Origin: Rhodoferax sp.
Lineage (GTDB): Bacteria; Pseudomonadota; Gammaproteobacteria; Burkholderiales; Burkholderiaceae_C
DNA: 44,290 nucleotides
Direction: 5' to 3'
Assembly (NCBI RefSeq): GCF_028715765.1
Contig: NZ_JAQURE010000025.1
Span: 1 to 44,290 of the forward strand
How positions within the stretch are numbered: position 1 is the first letter of the stretch; each line of letters opens with the position of its first letter. Shown piece by piece: positions 33,640-43,529 of this stretch. Below the pieces are notes generated by a model. It searched no databases. It worked only from the letters and a program-made list of their open reading frames with translations, and had not been told where the DNA came from. Both the position numbers and the translations under genes were made by a program.

Positions 33640-36600
33640 ATGAAAAAAATCAAAAGCATCCTGGTTGCCAACCGCAGCGAAATCGCCATCCGGGTGCTGC
33701 GCGCAGCGTCTGAAATGGGTATCCGCACCGTGGCCATCTTCTCCAACGAAGACCGTTTTGCCTTGCACCGCTTCAAATCCGACGAGTCTTACCTGGTGGG
33801 TGCCGGCAAAAAGCCAATTTCGGCCTACCTCGACATTGACGACATCATCCGTATCGCCAAAGAGGCCGAGGTGGACGCGATTCACCCCGGCTACGGTTTC
33901 CTGAGTGAGAACCCGGATTTTGCCGACGCCTGCGCGGCTGCCGGCATTGCCTTCATCGGCCCCAAAGGTGATGTCATGCGCACCCTGGGCAACAAGGTGG
34001 CGGCGCGTGCCGTGGCAATCGCGGCCGGGGTGCCAGTCGTCCCGGCCACCGGTGCCTTGCCCGACGACATCGAAGGTGCCAAAGCCATGGCGCTCACCGT
34101 GGGTTACCCGCTGATGCTCAAAGCCAGTTGGGGTGGCGGTGGCCGTGGCATGCGGGTGATCGAAACCGAAGCTGACCTGGCACCGATGATGGAGCTGGCC
34201 AAACGCGAAGCCCTGGCGGCATTTGGCAACGACGAGGTGTATCTGGAAAAATTGGTGCGCCGCGCCCGCCACGTCGAAGTGCAGGTCATGGGTGACAAGC
34301 ATGGCAACCTGGTGCACCTGTTTGAGCGCGATTGCTCGGTGCAGCGCCGCAACCAGAAAGTGGTCGAGCGTGCCCCCGCTCCCTACATGGATGAAGCCAC
34401 CCGCCAGGAACTGTGCGAATCTGCCCTGCGCCTGGCCCGTGCCGCCCACTACAGCCACGCGGGCACGGTCGAATACCTGTATGACGTGGACAGCGGCAAG
34501 TATTACTTCATCGAAGTTAACCCGCGCATTCAGGTGGAACACACCGTCACCGAAGTGGTCACCGGCGTTGACATCGTCAAGGCGCAGATCCGTGTCACAG
34601 AGGGCGCCAGGGTGGGTGACGACGATTCCTTCATCCCGTTCCAGAAAGATATCAGCCTGCGCGGCCACGCCCTGCAATGCCGCGTCACCACCGAAGACCC
34701 GGAAAACAACTTCACCCCAGACTACGGCAAGATCGCGGTTTACCGCAGCGCGGCAGGTTTTGGCATCCGCCTGGATGCAGGCACGGCTTACGCTGGCGCG
34801 GTCATCACCCCGTATTACGACTCGCTGCTGGTCAAGGTCACCGCCTGGGGCCACACGCCCGACGAAGCCGCCGCCCGCATGGACCGCGCCCTGCGTGAAT
34901 TCCGCGTGCGTGGCCTGTCCACCAACCTGCAGTTCCTGGAAAACGTCATCGCCCACCCGCTGTTTCGCTCGGGCGAATGCACCACACGTTTCATCGACAC
35001 CACGCCCGAGCTGTTCAACTTTGTCAAGCGGCGTGACCGCGCCACGCGGCTGCTCAAGTTTTTGGGCGATGTGGCCATCAACGGCAACCCCGAGATGAAA
35101 GGCCGCACGCTGCCCCAGTTGCCGCTGTCGCTGCCGATCAAACCGGTGTGTGACCTCACCGCGCCCGTTCCCAAAGGCACGCGCGACCGCTTGAAAGAGC
35201 TGGGTCCGAACCAGTTTGCCCAGTGGATGAAAGACCAGCCGCAGGTGCTGCTGACCGACACCACCATGCGCGACGCGCACCAGTCGCTGTTTGCCACCCG
35301 CATGCGCTCAGACGACATGACCGCCATTGCGCCGCATTACGCGCGCATGTTGCCGCAACTGTTCTCGATGGAATGCTGGGGCGGCGCCACCTTTGACGTG
35401 GCACTCCGCTTTTTGAAAGAAGACCCGTGGGAGCGACTGGCGCGCCTGCGTGAAGCCACGCCCAACATCCTGTTCCAGATGCTGCTGCGTGCCAGCAACG
35501 CGGTGGGTTACACCAACTACTCCGACAACGTGGTGCGTTACTTTGTCCAGCAGGCCGCCAAGAACGGCGTCGATGTGTTTCGCGTGTTTGACTCCCTCAA
35601 CTGGGTCGACAACATGCGGGTGGCGATGGACGCAGTGATCGAGACCGGTGCCCTGTGTGAAGGTGCGCTGTGTTACACCGGCGACCTGTTTGATGGCAAG
35701 CGCAGCAAGTACGACCTGAAATACTACGTGGGTCTGGCCAAACAGCTGGAAAAGGCTGGGGCCCACATTCTGGGCATCAAGGACATGGCGGGTGTGTGCA
35801 GACCCCGTGCCGCGTTCGAGTTGGTGCGCGTGCTCAAACAAGAGGTGGGCTTGCCGATCCACTTCCATACCCACGACACCAGCGGCATCTCGGCGGCTTC
35901 GGTACTGGCGGCGATTGATGCAGGTTGTGATGCGGTCGATGGCGCGCTGGATGCCATGAGCGGCTTGACGTCTCAACCCAATCTGGGCTCGATTGCCGCA
36001 GCACTCAGCGGCTCAGCCCGCGACCCCGTTTTGGACCTGCAAGCCATGCAAGCCTTGTCGCATTACTGGGAAGGTGTGCGCCGTGCCTACGTGCCGTTTG
36101 AGGCCGACATGCGCTCAGGCACCTCAGATGTCTACAACCACGAAATGCCCGGTGGCCAGTACACCAACCTGCGCGAACAGGCGCGCGCCATGGGGCTGGC
36201 GCACCGTTGGCCCGAAGTCTCCAAAGCCTATGCGGATGTCAACATCCTGTTTGGAGACATTGTCAAAGTCACCCCCACCTCCAAGGTGGTCGGTGACATG
36301 GCGCTGTTCATGGTCGCCAACGACCTCAAACCGCAGGATGTCAGCAACCCGGCGCGTGAGATTGCCTTCCCTGAGTCAGTGATTTCACTGTTCAAGGGGG
36401 AACTGGGCTTTCCACCGGATGGTTTCCCGAAACCTCTGGAAAAGAAGGTGCTGCGCGGTGAAGCCCCGATGCAAGGCCGGGCTGGTGACCATTTGCCCCC
36501 GGTGGACCTGGAGGCCAAACGGCTGGAGGCCGAGCACACCATTGGCCGCAAAGTGAGTGACACCGATCTGGCCTCCTATTTGATGTACCCCAAGGTGTTC

Positions 36601-37086
36601 AAGGACTACGCCGAACATCGGCGTGATTACAGCGACGTGTCGTTGCTGCCGACCTCACCGTTCTTCTACGGCCTGCTGGACCGCGAAGAAATCGCCATCG
36701 ACATTGACAAGGGCAAAACTTTGGTGGTGCGCCAGACCGGCCGCTCTGACACGGTGGACGAAGAAGGCAAGATCAAGGTCTTTTTTGAACTCAACGGCCA
36801 GCCGCGCACGGTGCGTGTCCACAAGGCAGGTTTGGGTGCGCTCAAAGCCAAACCCAAAGCCGAAGAGGGCAACCCCAAACACGTGGGCGCACCGATGCCG
36901 GGCATGGTGGTCACGGTGGCGGTCAAAGTCGGCCAGAAAGTGGCCAAGGGTGACCCGCTGCTGTCGATGGAAGCGATGAAGATGGAGACCATGCTGAGTG
37001 CTGAGCGGGATGCCACGGTGCATGCAATCCATGTACGTGCTGGCGAGACAGTCAATGCCAAGGATTTGCTGGTTGAACTGCACTGA
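33640..37086 (+). CDS. pyc: Pyruvate carboxylase
   Basis: The 1148-residue single-chain enzyme has all three parts: biotin carboxylase (about 1-460; SWGGGGRGMRVIE, FIEVNPRIQVEHTVTEVVTG), carboxyltransferase (about 530-810; LTDTTMRDAHQSLFATRMRS, DVFRVFDSLNW, HFHTHDTSG) and a C-terminal biotinyl domain with the target lysine K1114 in SMEAMKMET. It makes oxaloacetate from pyruvate, bicarbonate and ATP. It follows the meta-cleavage genes on the same strand, separated by a hairpin and a REP-like element. Because the pathway yields pyruvate, an anaplerotic role during growth on phenol is a reasonable inference. The start is fixed by the REP element and MKKIKSILVANRSEIAIR. Confidence 0.96.
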   Translation: MKKIKSILVANRSEIAIRVLRAASEMGIRTVAIFSNEDRFALHRFKSDESYLVGAGKKPISAYLDIDDIIRIAKEAEVDAIHPGYGFLSENPDFADACAAAGIAFIGPKGDVMRTLGNKVAARAVAIAAGVPVVPATGALPDDIEGAKAMALTVGYPLMLKASWGGGGRGMRVIETEADLAPMMELAKREALAAFGNDEVYLEKLVRRARHVEVQVMGDKHGNLVHLFERDCSVQRRNQKVVERAPAPYMDEATRQELCESALRLARAAHYSHAGTVEYLYDVDSGKYYFIEVNPRIQVEHTVTEVVTGVDIVKAQIRVTEGARVGDDDSFIPFQKDISLRGHALQCRVTTEDPENNFTPDYGKIAVYRSAAGFGIRLDAGTAYAGAVITPYYDSLLVKVTAWGHTPDEAAARMDRALREFRVRGLSTNLQFLENVIAHPLFRSGECTTRFIDTTPELFNFVKRRDRATRLLKFLGDVAINGNPEMKGRTLPQLPLSLPIKPVCDLTAPVPKGTRDRLKELGPNQFAQWMKDQPQVLLTDTTMRDAHQSLFATRMRSDDMTAIAPHYARMLPQLFSMECWGGATFDVALRFLKEDPWERLARLREATPNILFQMLLRASNAVGYTNYSDNVVRYFVQQAAKNGVDVFRVFDSLNWVDNMRVAMDAVIETGALCEGALCYTGDLFDGKRSKYDLKYYVGLAKQLEKAGAHILGIKDMAGVCRPRAAFELVRVLKQEVGLPIHFHTHDTSGISAASVLAAIDAGCDAVDGALDAMSGLTSQPNLGSIAAALSGSARDPVLDLQAMQALSHYWEGVRRAYVPFEADMRSGTSDVYNHEMPGGQYTNLREQARAMGLAHRWPEVSKAYADVNILFGDIVKVTPTSKVVGDMALFMVANDLKPQDVSNPAREIAFPESVISLFKGELGFPPDGFPKPLEKKVLRGEAPMQGRAGDHLPPVDLEAKRLEAEHTIGRKVSDTDLASYLMYPKVFKDYAEHRRDYSDVSLLPTSPFFYGLLDREEIAIDIDKGKTLVVRQTGRSDTVDEEGKIKVFFELNGQPRTVRVHKAGLGALKAKPKAEEGNPKHVGAPMPGMVVTVAVKVGQKVAKGDPLLSMEAMKMETMLSAERDATVHAIHVRAGETVNAKDLLVELH

Positions 37087-37138
37087 TTGCGGTGCAATTG
37101 TTTCATCAAGCCTGTTTGCCAGCGGTGCCTGTTGCCAG

Positions 37139-38356
37139 TCAGCCAAAATCGTGGCGCTCAAGCAGCCACGACACCATGATGCCAGCCACCAGACCCCAGA
37201 AGGCCGCGCCGATGTTGGCCAGGCTGAGGTCGGCCACCGTGACCAGAAAAGCGACCAGCGCGCCCAGCGTGAATTTGTCCTTGAACGAGGCCATGAAGGC
37301 CGACTGAAGCACCCGCAACATCGCCAGGCCCGCCAGCGCCATGATGAACGTTTTGGGCGCATGCAGCATCAGGCTGGTGAAGGCCGGTGACAACAAGCCG
37401 AACACCACCGCAAACGCACCCGTGGTGATGCCCGCAACGTAATGACGCGAGCGCTCGCCGGACGCCGTGATGATGGCGTTGGTGGGGCCGGTCAGACAGG
37501 TGCTGACACTGCCAACCACCGCACTGAGCAGCGCGCCTGCACCACAGGCAACCGTGATGCTGTCGACCGGTGGCTCATGGCCGACCGCTTTGAGCACGGC
37601 GATGCCCTGGCCGTTTTGCACCACCAGCACGGTTATGGTCAGCGGCACCACCAATTCGACCATCGCCGCCCAAGACCATTGCGGCAACTGAAGCACCGGC
37701 TGCACCAGTTGCAGGCTCTCCAGCGCGTGACTGTTGAAGCGGCCAAGCAGGACGCTGGCAACCGCACCAACCAGCAGCGCACCGATCAGTGGTGGAAGGC
37801 GTCGTCCCAGCGCCGGACGCATGGTCAGCACAATGAACACCAGCACCATGGGACCGGCGATGCCGATATCCTGCTGCAATGACCGAACCAGGTCGAGACC
37901 GAAACGCAGAAAAACGCCAGCGACCATGCCCATGACGATCGGCATGGGGACCGACCGCATCACCCGTTTGACCCAGCCCGTGGCGCCCAGCAACAGCATC
38001 AGCAGGCCGGTGGCATAGAAGGCGCCGATGACCTGGGGGAAGCTCAGATGCGCCAGCGCTGGGCCTACCAGCACGGTGCCCGGGATGGTCCAGAAGAAGG
38101 CCAGGGGCTGTCGGTAAAGCCAGCACATCAGGATGGTGACGAGACCGTTGATGAAAAAGACACCGAAGATCCAGGACGACAGTTCAGCTTCGCTTAAGTC
38201 CCCACCCACGCCGACCGACAGAATGATGGCCACCGGTGCCGTGGCGGCAAACATGAAGCCAATGAAGCCGTTGGCCGCGTACAGCGGGCTGAAGTCTGCC
38301 AACAGCTGACGCCAGCCGGCGCGGGCAAGCGCCGGGCGTTCAAGGTGAGAGAACAT
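37139..38356 (-). CDS. benE: BenE-type benzoate/proton symporter
   Basis: The 405-residue membrane protein has about 11-12 hydrophobic helices and the BenE phrases FIGFMFAATAPVAIILSVGV, FWTIPGTVLVGPALAH and STCLTGPTNAIITASGE. BenE is an inner-membrane importer of benzoate. It lies 9 bases behind the second DmpR-like activator, in the same operon, and converges on pyc. With benA and benB nearby the substrate is most likely benzoate. Confidence 0.93.
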   Translation of the reverse strand: MFSHLERPALARAGWRQLLADFSPLYAANGFIGFMFAATAPVAIILSVGVGGDLSEAELSSWIFGVFFINGLVTILMCWLYRQPLAFFWTIPGTVLVGPALAHLSFPQVIGAFYATGLLMLLLGATGWVKRVMRSVPMPIVMGMVAGVFLRFGLDLVRSLQQDIGIAGPMVLVFIVLTMRPALGRRLPPLIGALLVGAVASVLLGRFNSHALESLQLVQPVLQLPQWSWAAMVELVVPLTITVLVVQNGQGIAVLKAVGHEPPVDSITVACGAGALLSAVVGSVSTCLTGPTNAIITASGERSRHYVAGITTGAFAVVFGLLSPAFTSLMLHAPKTFIMALAGLAMLRVLQSAFMASFKDKFTLGALVAFLVTVADLSLANIGAAFWGLVAGIMVSWLLERHDFG

Positions 38357-38365
38357 CGAAATACC

Positions 38366-40240
38366 TTAGTCGCTTTCCTGGAGGATGCCGCGGCTTTTAA
38401 GCCGGTAGAGCATTTGCGGGCGGGTAATGCCCAGTGACCTGGCTGCGGCTGCGACGTTGCCTTGGGCCGCGTCAATCGCCCTTCGCAGCAGCATGGTCTC
38501 GATCTCTTCGAGTGAGACATTGTCTGGCGACTGATCGCTGCCACCGATCAGCAAATCGTTCACGCGCCGGGTCACGCGATCCAATTCGCCTTGTTCGGCT
38601 GGCGCTACGGTAAATGACGCCGGATTGACAGACACGAGTTTGCCCTCGCTGTTGATGGCGTAGCGCTGATCGCTGAACTGCTCTCCACAGGAAAAAAGTT
38701 GTGATGCATCGATGGCGTTGTCGTCGCTGGCCAGAATCACGCCCCGTTCGATGATGTTTTCGAGTTCGCGGACGTTGCCGGGCCAATCGTAGGACAGCAT
38801 GGCATCGACGGCGCGCTGAGTGAAACCGGTCAAGCGACGCTCATGGCGGTGATTGAATTTGGTAAGAAAATGGGCCATCAACAGCGGAATGTCTTCGCGC
38901 CGTTCACGCAAGGGCAGGATGCGAATCGGAAAGACGTTCAGGCGAAAAAACAGATCTTCGCGGAAATTGCCGGCCTTGACCTCTTCGCGCAGATCGACGT
39001 TGGTCGCCGCAATCACGCGCACATTGATCTTGCGGGTTGACGAGTCACCCACACGCTCAACTTCACCTTCCTGCAACACCCGCAGCAGCTTGCTTTGCGC
39101 GCCAAAGCTGAGTGTTCCGATTTCATCAAGAAACAGCGTGCCACCGTCGGCGCGCTCGAACCGACCCGGGCGGCTATGGCTGGCACCGGTAAAAGCGCCG
39201 CGTTCAACGCCAAACAATTCGGACTCAATCAGGTTTTCAGGTATCGCCGCGCAGTTCAAGGCGACGAACGGCTTGGCTTGGCGCGAGCTCCAGCGATGCA
39301 ACATGCGGGCGAATACTTCTTTGCCGACGCCACTCTCGCCAAGGAAAAGCACAGTGGCCTGAGTTGGCGCCACCTTTTTGAGCAGGTGCAGCACCGCGTT
39401 GAAACCTGGTGAAATACCCACCGGGTTGTCCAGATCACCCGTTGCTGCGACCGGGCGCGCGGTCGCGCTGGCCTGACGCACAAGCGGCACCGGCGAGCTG
39501 ACCGAGGTCTCAGGCACCAGGAAGCGCATGTCTTTTCTGGACTCCTCGTCCCAGTCCTCCACCAGTTTGCCGACAATGCGGCACGTCATGTGGCCCATCG
39601 ACAGACATTCAACTTCACGGTACAGCACTGGGCGCCCCATGAATTCAGTCGAATAGCCTGAGGCGTAGCCGGTCTGCATCCAGCACGCTGGTTCCGTGTC
39701 GACCAGGAAATGCCGCATGTGCTCCTCATCCTCGACGGCACTGGTCCAGAGGAATTCTCCGTAATGGACGCCGCGTTCAACGTCAATGTCGAGCCGGACG
39801 ACTTCGGACAGACCAATGCCCTCAAGACAATGCATCTGCGGACCAACCACAAACATGTCATTGAGCGAGGCCTTGACGCGTACTTTGCGTGCCAGTTGGG
39901 CGTCGCAGACGCCGGCGCAATAGCCCATGCGCGTCATGTAGCCGCGTGCCGCGTCGGAGCCCACGTGAGCGATCAATTCCTTGCGCATAGCGCCAAGTGC
40001 CTTGGCATGGACCAGCAGCATGCGCTGGTCATCGAGCCAGATCCGGCCATCGCGGGTGGAGAAGTGCAAACGCCCCATCAGGTCAAGGAGGTTGGGATAA
40101 CGCACCTTGTCAACCTCGGAGTTGGTGGCCTTGAAAACCATCTCGTTGCCCTGCGGGAGTTTGGGGCTTGGCGCAATGCTGGGTGCCACTCGCAATTCCG
40201 GCGAACGCGTGTTTTTGCCAAACGTTGTTTTCGGGGTCAT
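38366..40240 (-). CDS. Second DmpR/XylR-type sigma-54 activator
   Basis: The sensor has XylR_N plus V4R domains with zinc ligands spaced as in DmpR (Cys of PACW, Glu at +23, Cys at +26, Cys at +34). The AAA+ domain has [14 protein letters not shown] and FLDEIGTLS, and a Fis-type helix-turn-helix ([20 protein letters not shown]) ends the protein. Three starts are possible: the first in-frame start at 40336, ATG 40240, and ATG 40141 (591 residues). The last gives the usual N-terminus and has AGGG upstream. ATG 40240 overlaps a 13-codon leader frame. It is co-directional with benE and divergent from the amidohydrolase-ben operon, which has a sigma-54 promoter, so it likely senses benzoate or a precursor. 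The inducer is not shown by sequence. Confidence 0.92.
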   Translation of the reverse strand: MTPKTTFGKNTRSPELRVAPSIAPSPKLPQGNEMVFKATNSEVDKVRYPNLLDLMGRLHFSTRDGRIWLDDQRMLLVHAKALGAMRKELIAHVGSDAARGYMTRMGYCAGVCDAQLARKVRVKASLNDMFVVGPQMHCLEGIGLSEVVRLDIDVERGVHYGEFLWTSAVEDEEHMRHFLVDTEPACWMQTGYASGYSTEFMGRPVLYREVECLSMGHMTCRIVGKLVEDWDEESRKDMRFLVPETSVSSPVPLVRQASATARPVAATGDLDNPVGISPGFNAVLHLLKKVAPTQATVLFLGESGVGKEVFARMLHRWSSRQAKPFVALNCAAIPENLIESELFGVERGAFTGASHSRPGRFERADGGTLFLDEIGTLSFGAQSKLLRVLQEGEVERVGDSSTRKINVRVIAATNVDLREEVKAGNFREDLFFRLNVFPIRILPLRERREDIPLLMAHFLTKFNHRHERRLTGFTQRAVDAMLSYDWPGNVRELENIIERGVILASDDNAIDASQLFSCGEQFSDQRYAINSEGKLVSVNPASFTVAPAEQGELDRVTRRVNDLLIGGSDQSPDNVSLEEIETMLLRRAIDAAQGNVAAAARSLGITRPQMLYRLKSRGILQESD

Positions 40241-40278
40241 GGCAGCCGCCCAGCACCGGTGAGGTGTTTGAATTTCAT
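40237..40278 (-). CDS. Possible 13-codon leader ORF
   Basis: A minus-strand ATG at 40278 behind GGAGACAATC (a strong binding site) opens the peptide [13 protein letters not shown]. Its TGA overlaps the ATG at 40240 of the activator (ATGA). Such coupling would make activator translation depend on the leader. It could also be a chance frame if the true activator start is 40141. Confidence 0.35.
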   Translation of the reverse strand: MKFKHLTGAGRLP

Positions 40279-40325
40279 GATTGTCTCCATCGCATGTCTG
40301 CGTTTTGTAAGTTTGTATTGAACGA

Positions 40326-40341
40326 GCACAAGCCATGCCAA
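40326..40341 (-). promoter_or_regulatory. Candidate sigma-54 promoter for activator 2 and benE
   Basis: On the minus strand TGGCATGGCTTGTGC has GG and GC at the right distance and a single mismatch (GTGC for TTGC). Transcription would start near 40315, downstream of the earliest in-frame start (40336), which supports a later start for the activator. Confidence 0.35.
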
Positions 40342-40751
40342 CTAGGCCACATCGCAGTCACTCACGCATCTTCCCTGAGCGTTTTCCAATTGACTTGAAC
40401 TATACGTTGACCAAGGCCACGGACGAGTGAATCAAAAGATACATATTGCGCTGCAACACACTTGAAAACTGTAAATCATTTGATGTATTTCACCTCTGAT
40501 CGCGCCTCAGTAGAAACCCTAGATTGGTCGCGATTTTCGTAGGTGTAAACCCTAGGTTTTTGGGTTCAATTCTTTCGTTTCCCCAAGGACTGCTGCTTTT
40601 GCCGAACAGGGCAGAAAAAGCTGGCATGTCGTTTGCGATAAGTGATCCCGTAAGCCGAAAGTTCCGGACGCTGATCAATAAAAAAATGCCAAGCGCACGG
40701 TATTGAGAAGGATTCGATCGAACCCGGAATTAAACAAAACAAGGAGACATC
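40342..40751. other. Divergent control region of the ben block
   Basis: The 410-bp gap is AT-rich and contains a small palindrome ATCATTTGAT (40475-40484), two direct AAACCCTAG boxes (40512-40520 and 40545-40553) and the plus-strand sigma-54 promoter at 40622. AACCC (40546-40550) and GGGTT (40560-40564) form an inverted pair around the second box. These are candidate sites for activator 2. Confidence 0.5.
40621..40637 (+). promoter_or_regulatory. Sigma-54 promoter of the amidohydrolase-benAB operon
   Basis: CTGGCATGTCGTTTGCG keeps the GG (40623-40624) and GC (40635-40636) with TTTGC, an excellent -24/-12 match. It gives a leader of about 105 bases before the amidohydrolase start. The neighbouring sigma-54 activator is the obvious regulator. 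Confidence 0.8.
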
Positions 40752-42083
40752 TTGACTTCAATTTTTAAACCTGCACGCACGGCACTGGGCCTGGTCGGTC
40801 TGCTGGTCGCTGCTCATGCGATCGGCCAGGCGCCTAGCATTGCCGATCGCTACGGCAAGAACCTCGACGAGCAGATATCGCGCGACTACCCAGGCATCGA
40901 GCTCCTCTACAAGGATCTCCATGCCAACCCTGAACTCGCTTTTGCTGAGGTTCGGACGGCGAAGAAGCTCGCCGATGAGTTGCGCGGCCTGGGCTTTGAT
41001 GTCACCGAGGGCGTTGGCAAAACGGGCGTGGTCGGCATTCTGCGCAATGGCCAGGGACCGACCATTATGGTTCGTACCGAACTCGACGCGCTGCCGATGG
41101 AGGAGAAGACGAGCTTGTCCTACGCCAGCAACATCAAGACTACCTACGCAGGCAAGGAAACGTTTGTTGCGCATAGCTGCGGTCATGATCTGCACATGGC
41201 CGCATGGGTCGGCACCGCGATGACCCTGGCCAACATACGTGGGCAGTGGCAGGGCACATTGATGTTTGTGGCGCAGCCCGCCGAGGAAGTGTTGAGCGGC
41301 GCGAAGGCCATGCTTGACGACGGTCTGTTCAAGCGCTTCGGCAAGCCGGACTTCGCCTTCGCGCTGCACACTTGGCCGATGGCTTATGGCGAGATCGGCT
41401 TCAACGTCGGCGCCGTCACGTCCAACTCGGACGGCTTTGAGGCAGTGTTCCATGGCCGCGGTGCTCATGGCTCGGCCCCTGACAAATCCATCGACCCGGT
41501 GCTGATGGCTTCGCGCTTCGTTGTTGATGTGCAAGGCGTAATCAGCCGTGAGAAAGATCCTTTTCAGTTCGGCGTATTCAGCGTAGGCGCCATTCAGGGC
41601 GGCACCAGTGGCAACATCATTCCGGACAATGTGACACTGCGCGGCACCATCCGTAGCTATGACCAGAGCGTGCGTACCAAGATGCACGAGGGTATCCGTC
41701 GCACGGCCAAGGCCGCAGCGGCAACGTCTGGCGCACCCGAACCCGAGGTCAATATCCTGCCGGGTGGTAACGCGGTGATCAACAACGCGGCGCTGGTTGA
41801 GCGCACGGAGGCGACGCTGAGGGCCGCGCTCGGCGCCAACATCAAGCGCATGCCGCCCATTACCCCAAGTGAAGACTTCTCAGAGTACGCCGATGCGGGC
41901 GTCCCGGCGATGTTCTTCCTCGTGGGTGTGTATGACCCGAAGGATGTCGAGGCGTCGAGGCGACCGGGCGGTAAGCCCTTGCCGGGAAATCACTCGCCGT
42001 CCTTTGCGCCAGTGCCCGAGCCGACCATCAAGAGCTCGGTCAAGGCAATGAGTTTGGCGGTGCTCACGGCATTGCAGCGCTGA
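40752..42083 (+). CDS. Exported M20D amidohydrolase (hippuricase/aminoacylase-like)
   Basis: The 443-residue protein starts at a TTG with AAGGAGA upstream. A signal peptide covers about residues 1-27 (ALGLVGLLVAAHAIGQA), so the enzyme should be periplasmic. The M20D core has ELHANPEL-like LHANPELAF, RTELDALPM, HSCGHDLHMA (metal Cys/His), QPAEEVLSGAKAM (catalytic Glu pair) and SEDFSEYAD. Family members hydrolyse N-acyl amino acids such as hippurate (benzoylglycine). It is the first gene of the operon with benA and benB, so release of benzoate from a benzoyl-amide is a sensible inference; other acyl-amino acids are possible. Confidence 0.88.
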   Translation: MTSIFKPARTALGLVGLLVAAHAIGQAPSIADRYGKNLDEQISRDYPGIELLYKDLHANPELAFAEVRTAKKLADELRGLGFDVTEGVGKTGVVGILRNGQGPTIMVRTELDALPMEEKTSLSYASNIKTTYAGKETFVAHSCGHDLHMAAWVGTAMTLANIRGQWQGTLMFVAQPAEEVLSGAKAMLDDGLFKRFGKPDFAFALHTWPMAYGEIGFNVGAVTSNSDGFEAVFHGRGAHGSAPDKSIDPVLMASRFVVDVQGVISREKDPFQFGVFSVGAIQGGTSGNIIPDNVTLRGTIRSYDQSVRTKMHEGIRRTAKAAAATSGAPEPEVNILPGGNAVINNAALVERTEATLRAALGANIKRMPPITPSEDFSEYADAGVPAMFFLVGVYDPKDVEASRRPGGKPLPGNHSPSFAPVPEPTIKSSVKAMSLAVLTALQR

Positions 42084-42158
42084 GCGCCAAAAAACAAGCA
42101 GCATGTTGCATTCAAAACCTTAGCCGAACCATTTTTAAACAGCCAACAGGAGATCAGT

Positions 42159-43529
42159 GTGATACAGACCAACGTAGATAACGCGACCAAGCTGAGTCAA
42201 CTCGATGCCATGCTCGAAGACGATGCCGTCAAGCATGTCCATCGGCTCGACCGGGCGGCCTTCACCGATGAGCAGCTCTTTGAGCTGGAAATGAAGTACA
42301 TCTTTGAAGGCAACTGGGTGTTCATGGGCCACGAAAGCCAGTTGCCCAACATCAACGACTACATGACCGTCTACCTGGGTCGCCAGCAAGTTGTCATCAC
42401 CCGCAGCAAGGACGGCAAGCTCAATGCCTTCGCCAACACCTGCACGCACCGCGGTGCCACGCTGGCGCGCCACAAGAAGGGCAACAAGTCGAGCTTCACC
42501 TGCCCGTTCCACGGCTGGACCTTCAACAACAGCGGCAAGTTGCTCAAGGTCAAGGACCAGACTGCCGACGCTGGCTACCCGCCCAGCTTCAACTGCGAAG
42601 GCAGCCATGACCTGGTGCGCATCGGCGCTTTCGACAGCTACCGCGGCTTCCTGTTCGGCAGCATTGCGGCCGACGTGCTGCCGCTTGCCGAGCACCTGGG
42701 TGAATCCACCAAGATCATCGACATGATCGTCGACCAGTCTCCCGAAGGCATTGAGGTGCTGCGCGGCACCTCCACCTACACCTTCGATGCCAACTGGAAG
42801 CTGCAGGCTGAAAACGGCGCCGACGGTTACCACGTCACCGCTGTTCACTGGAACTACGCGGCCACCACCGGCCGTCGCGGCGCCGACGGCAAGGTCGACA
42901 CCATCAAGGCCATGAGCGCCGGCAAATGGGCGCAGCAAGGGGGTGGTTCCTACTCGTTCAAGCATGGCCACATCCTGTTGTGGACCAACTGGGCCAACCC
43001 GGAAGACCGTCCGCTGTGGGCCAAGCGTGCCGAATGGGTTGAGAAGTTTGGCGAAGAACGTGCCGACTGGATGCTGCGCAAGTCGCGCAACCTGTGCCTG
43101 TACCCCAATGTTTACCTGATGGACCAGTTCAGCTCACAGATCCGCACCATCCGCCCGATCTCGGTCAACCAGAGCGAAGCCACCATCTACTGCATCGCGC
43201 CCAAGGGCGAACCGGCCGAAGCCCGCGCCCGCCGCCTGCGCCAGTACGAAGACTTCTTCAACGCCAGCGGCATGGCCACACCCGACGACCTGGAAGAGTT
43301 CCGTGCCTGCCAAACTGGTTATGAGGCCCGCATCGTCAAGTGGAACGACATGAGCCGCGGTGCCACGCATTGGGTCAAGGGGCCGGATGCCACGGCGGAC
43401 CTGATCGGCCTCAAGCCCGAGCTCAGCTGCATCAAGACAGAAGATGAAGGTTTGTACATCGGCCAGCACGAATACTGGCTTGACACCATGAAGAAGGCTT
43501 ACGCCGCTGAACAAACACAAGGAGAATAA
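42159..43529 (+). CDS. benA: Benzoate 1,2-dioxygenase, large (alpha) subunit
   Basis: The 456-residue Rieske oxygenase subunit starts at a GTG behind CAGGAGATCA. The [2Fe-2S] cluster is held by C95 and H97 (NTCTHRG) and C115 and H118 (TCPFHGW). The mononuclear iron ligands H225 and H230 ([12 protein letters not shown]) with bridging D222 are present. It dihydroxylates benzoate to the cis-diol. The protein resembles BenA/XylX rather than ring-ortho-substituted families. The stop overlaps the benB start (TAATG). Confidence 0.95.
   Translation: MIQTNVDNATKLSQLDAMLEDDAVKHVHRLDRAAFTDEQLFELEMKYIFEGNWVFMGHESQLPNINDYMTVYLGRQQVVITRSKDGKLNAFANTCTHRGATLARHKKGNKSSFTCPFHGWTFNNSGKLLKVKDQTADAGYPPSFNCEGSHDLVRIGAFDSYRGFLFGSIAADVLPLAEHLGESTKIIDMIVDQSPEGIEVLRGTSTYTFDANWKLQAENGADGYHVTAVHWNYAATTGRRGADGKVDTIKAMSAGKWAQQGGGSYSFKHGHILLWTNWANPEDRPLWAKRAEWVEKFGEERADWMLRKSRNLCLYPNVYLMDQFSSQIRTIRPISVNQSEATIYCIAPKGEPAEARARRLRQYEDFFNASGMATPDDLEEFRACQTGYEARIVKWNDMSRGATHWVKGPDATADLIGLKPELSCIKTEDEGLYIGQHEYWLDTMKKAYAAEQTQGE

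Noticed and set aside
33586..35280. A 564-codon open frame on the minus strand opposite pyc
   Set aside because: It is a shadow of the high-GC pyc coding frame; its translation is low-complexity His/Gly/Val-rich without any domain, while the plus strand encodes an intact carboxylase.
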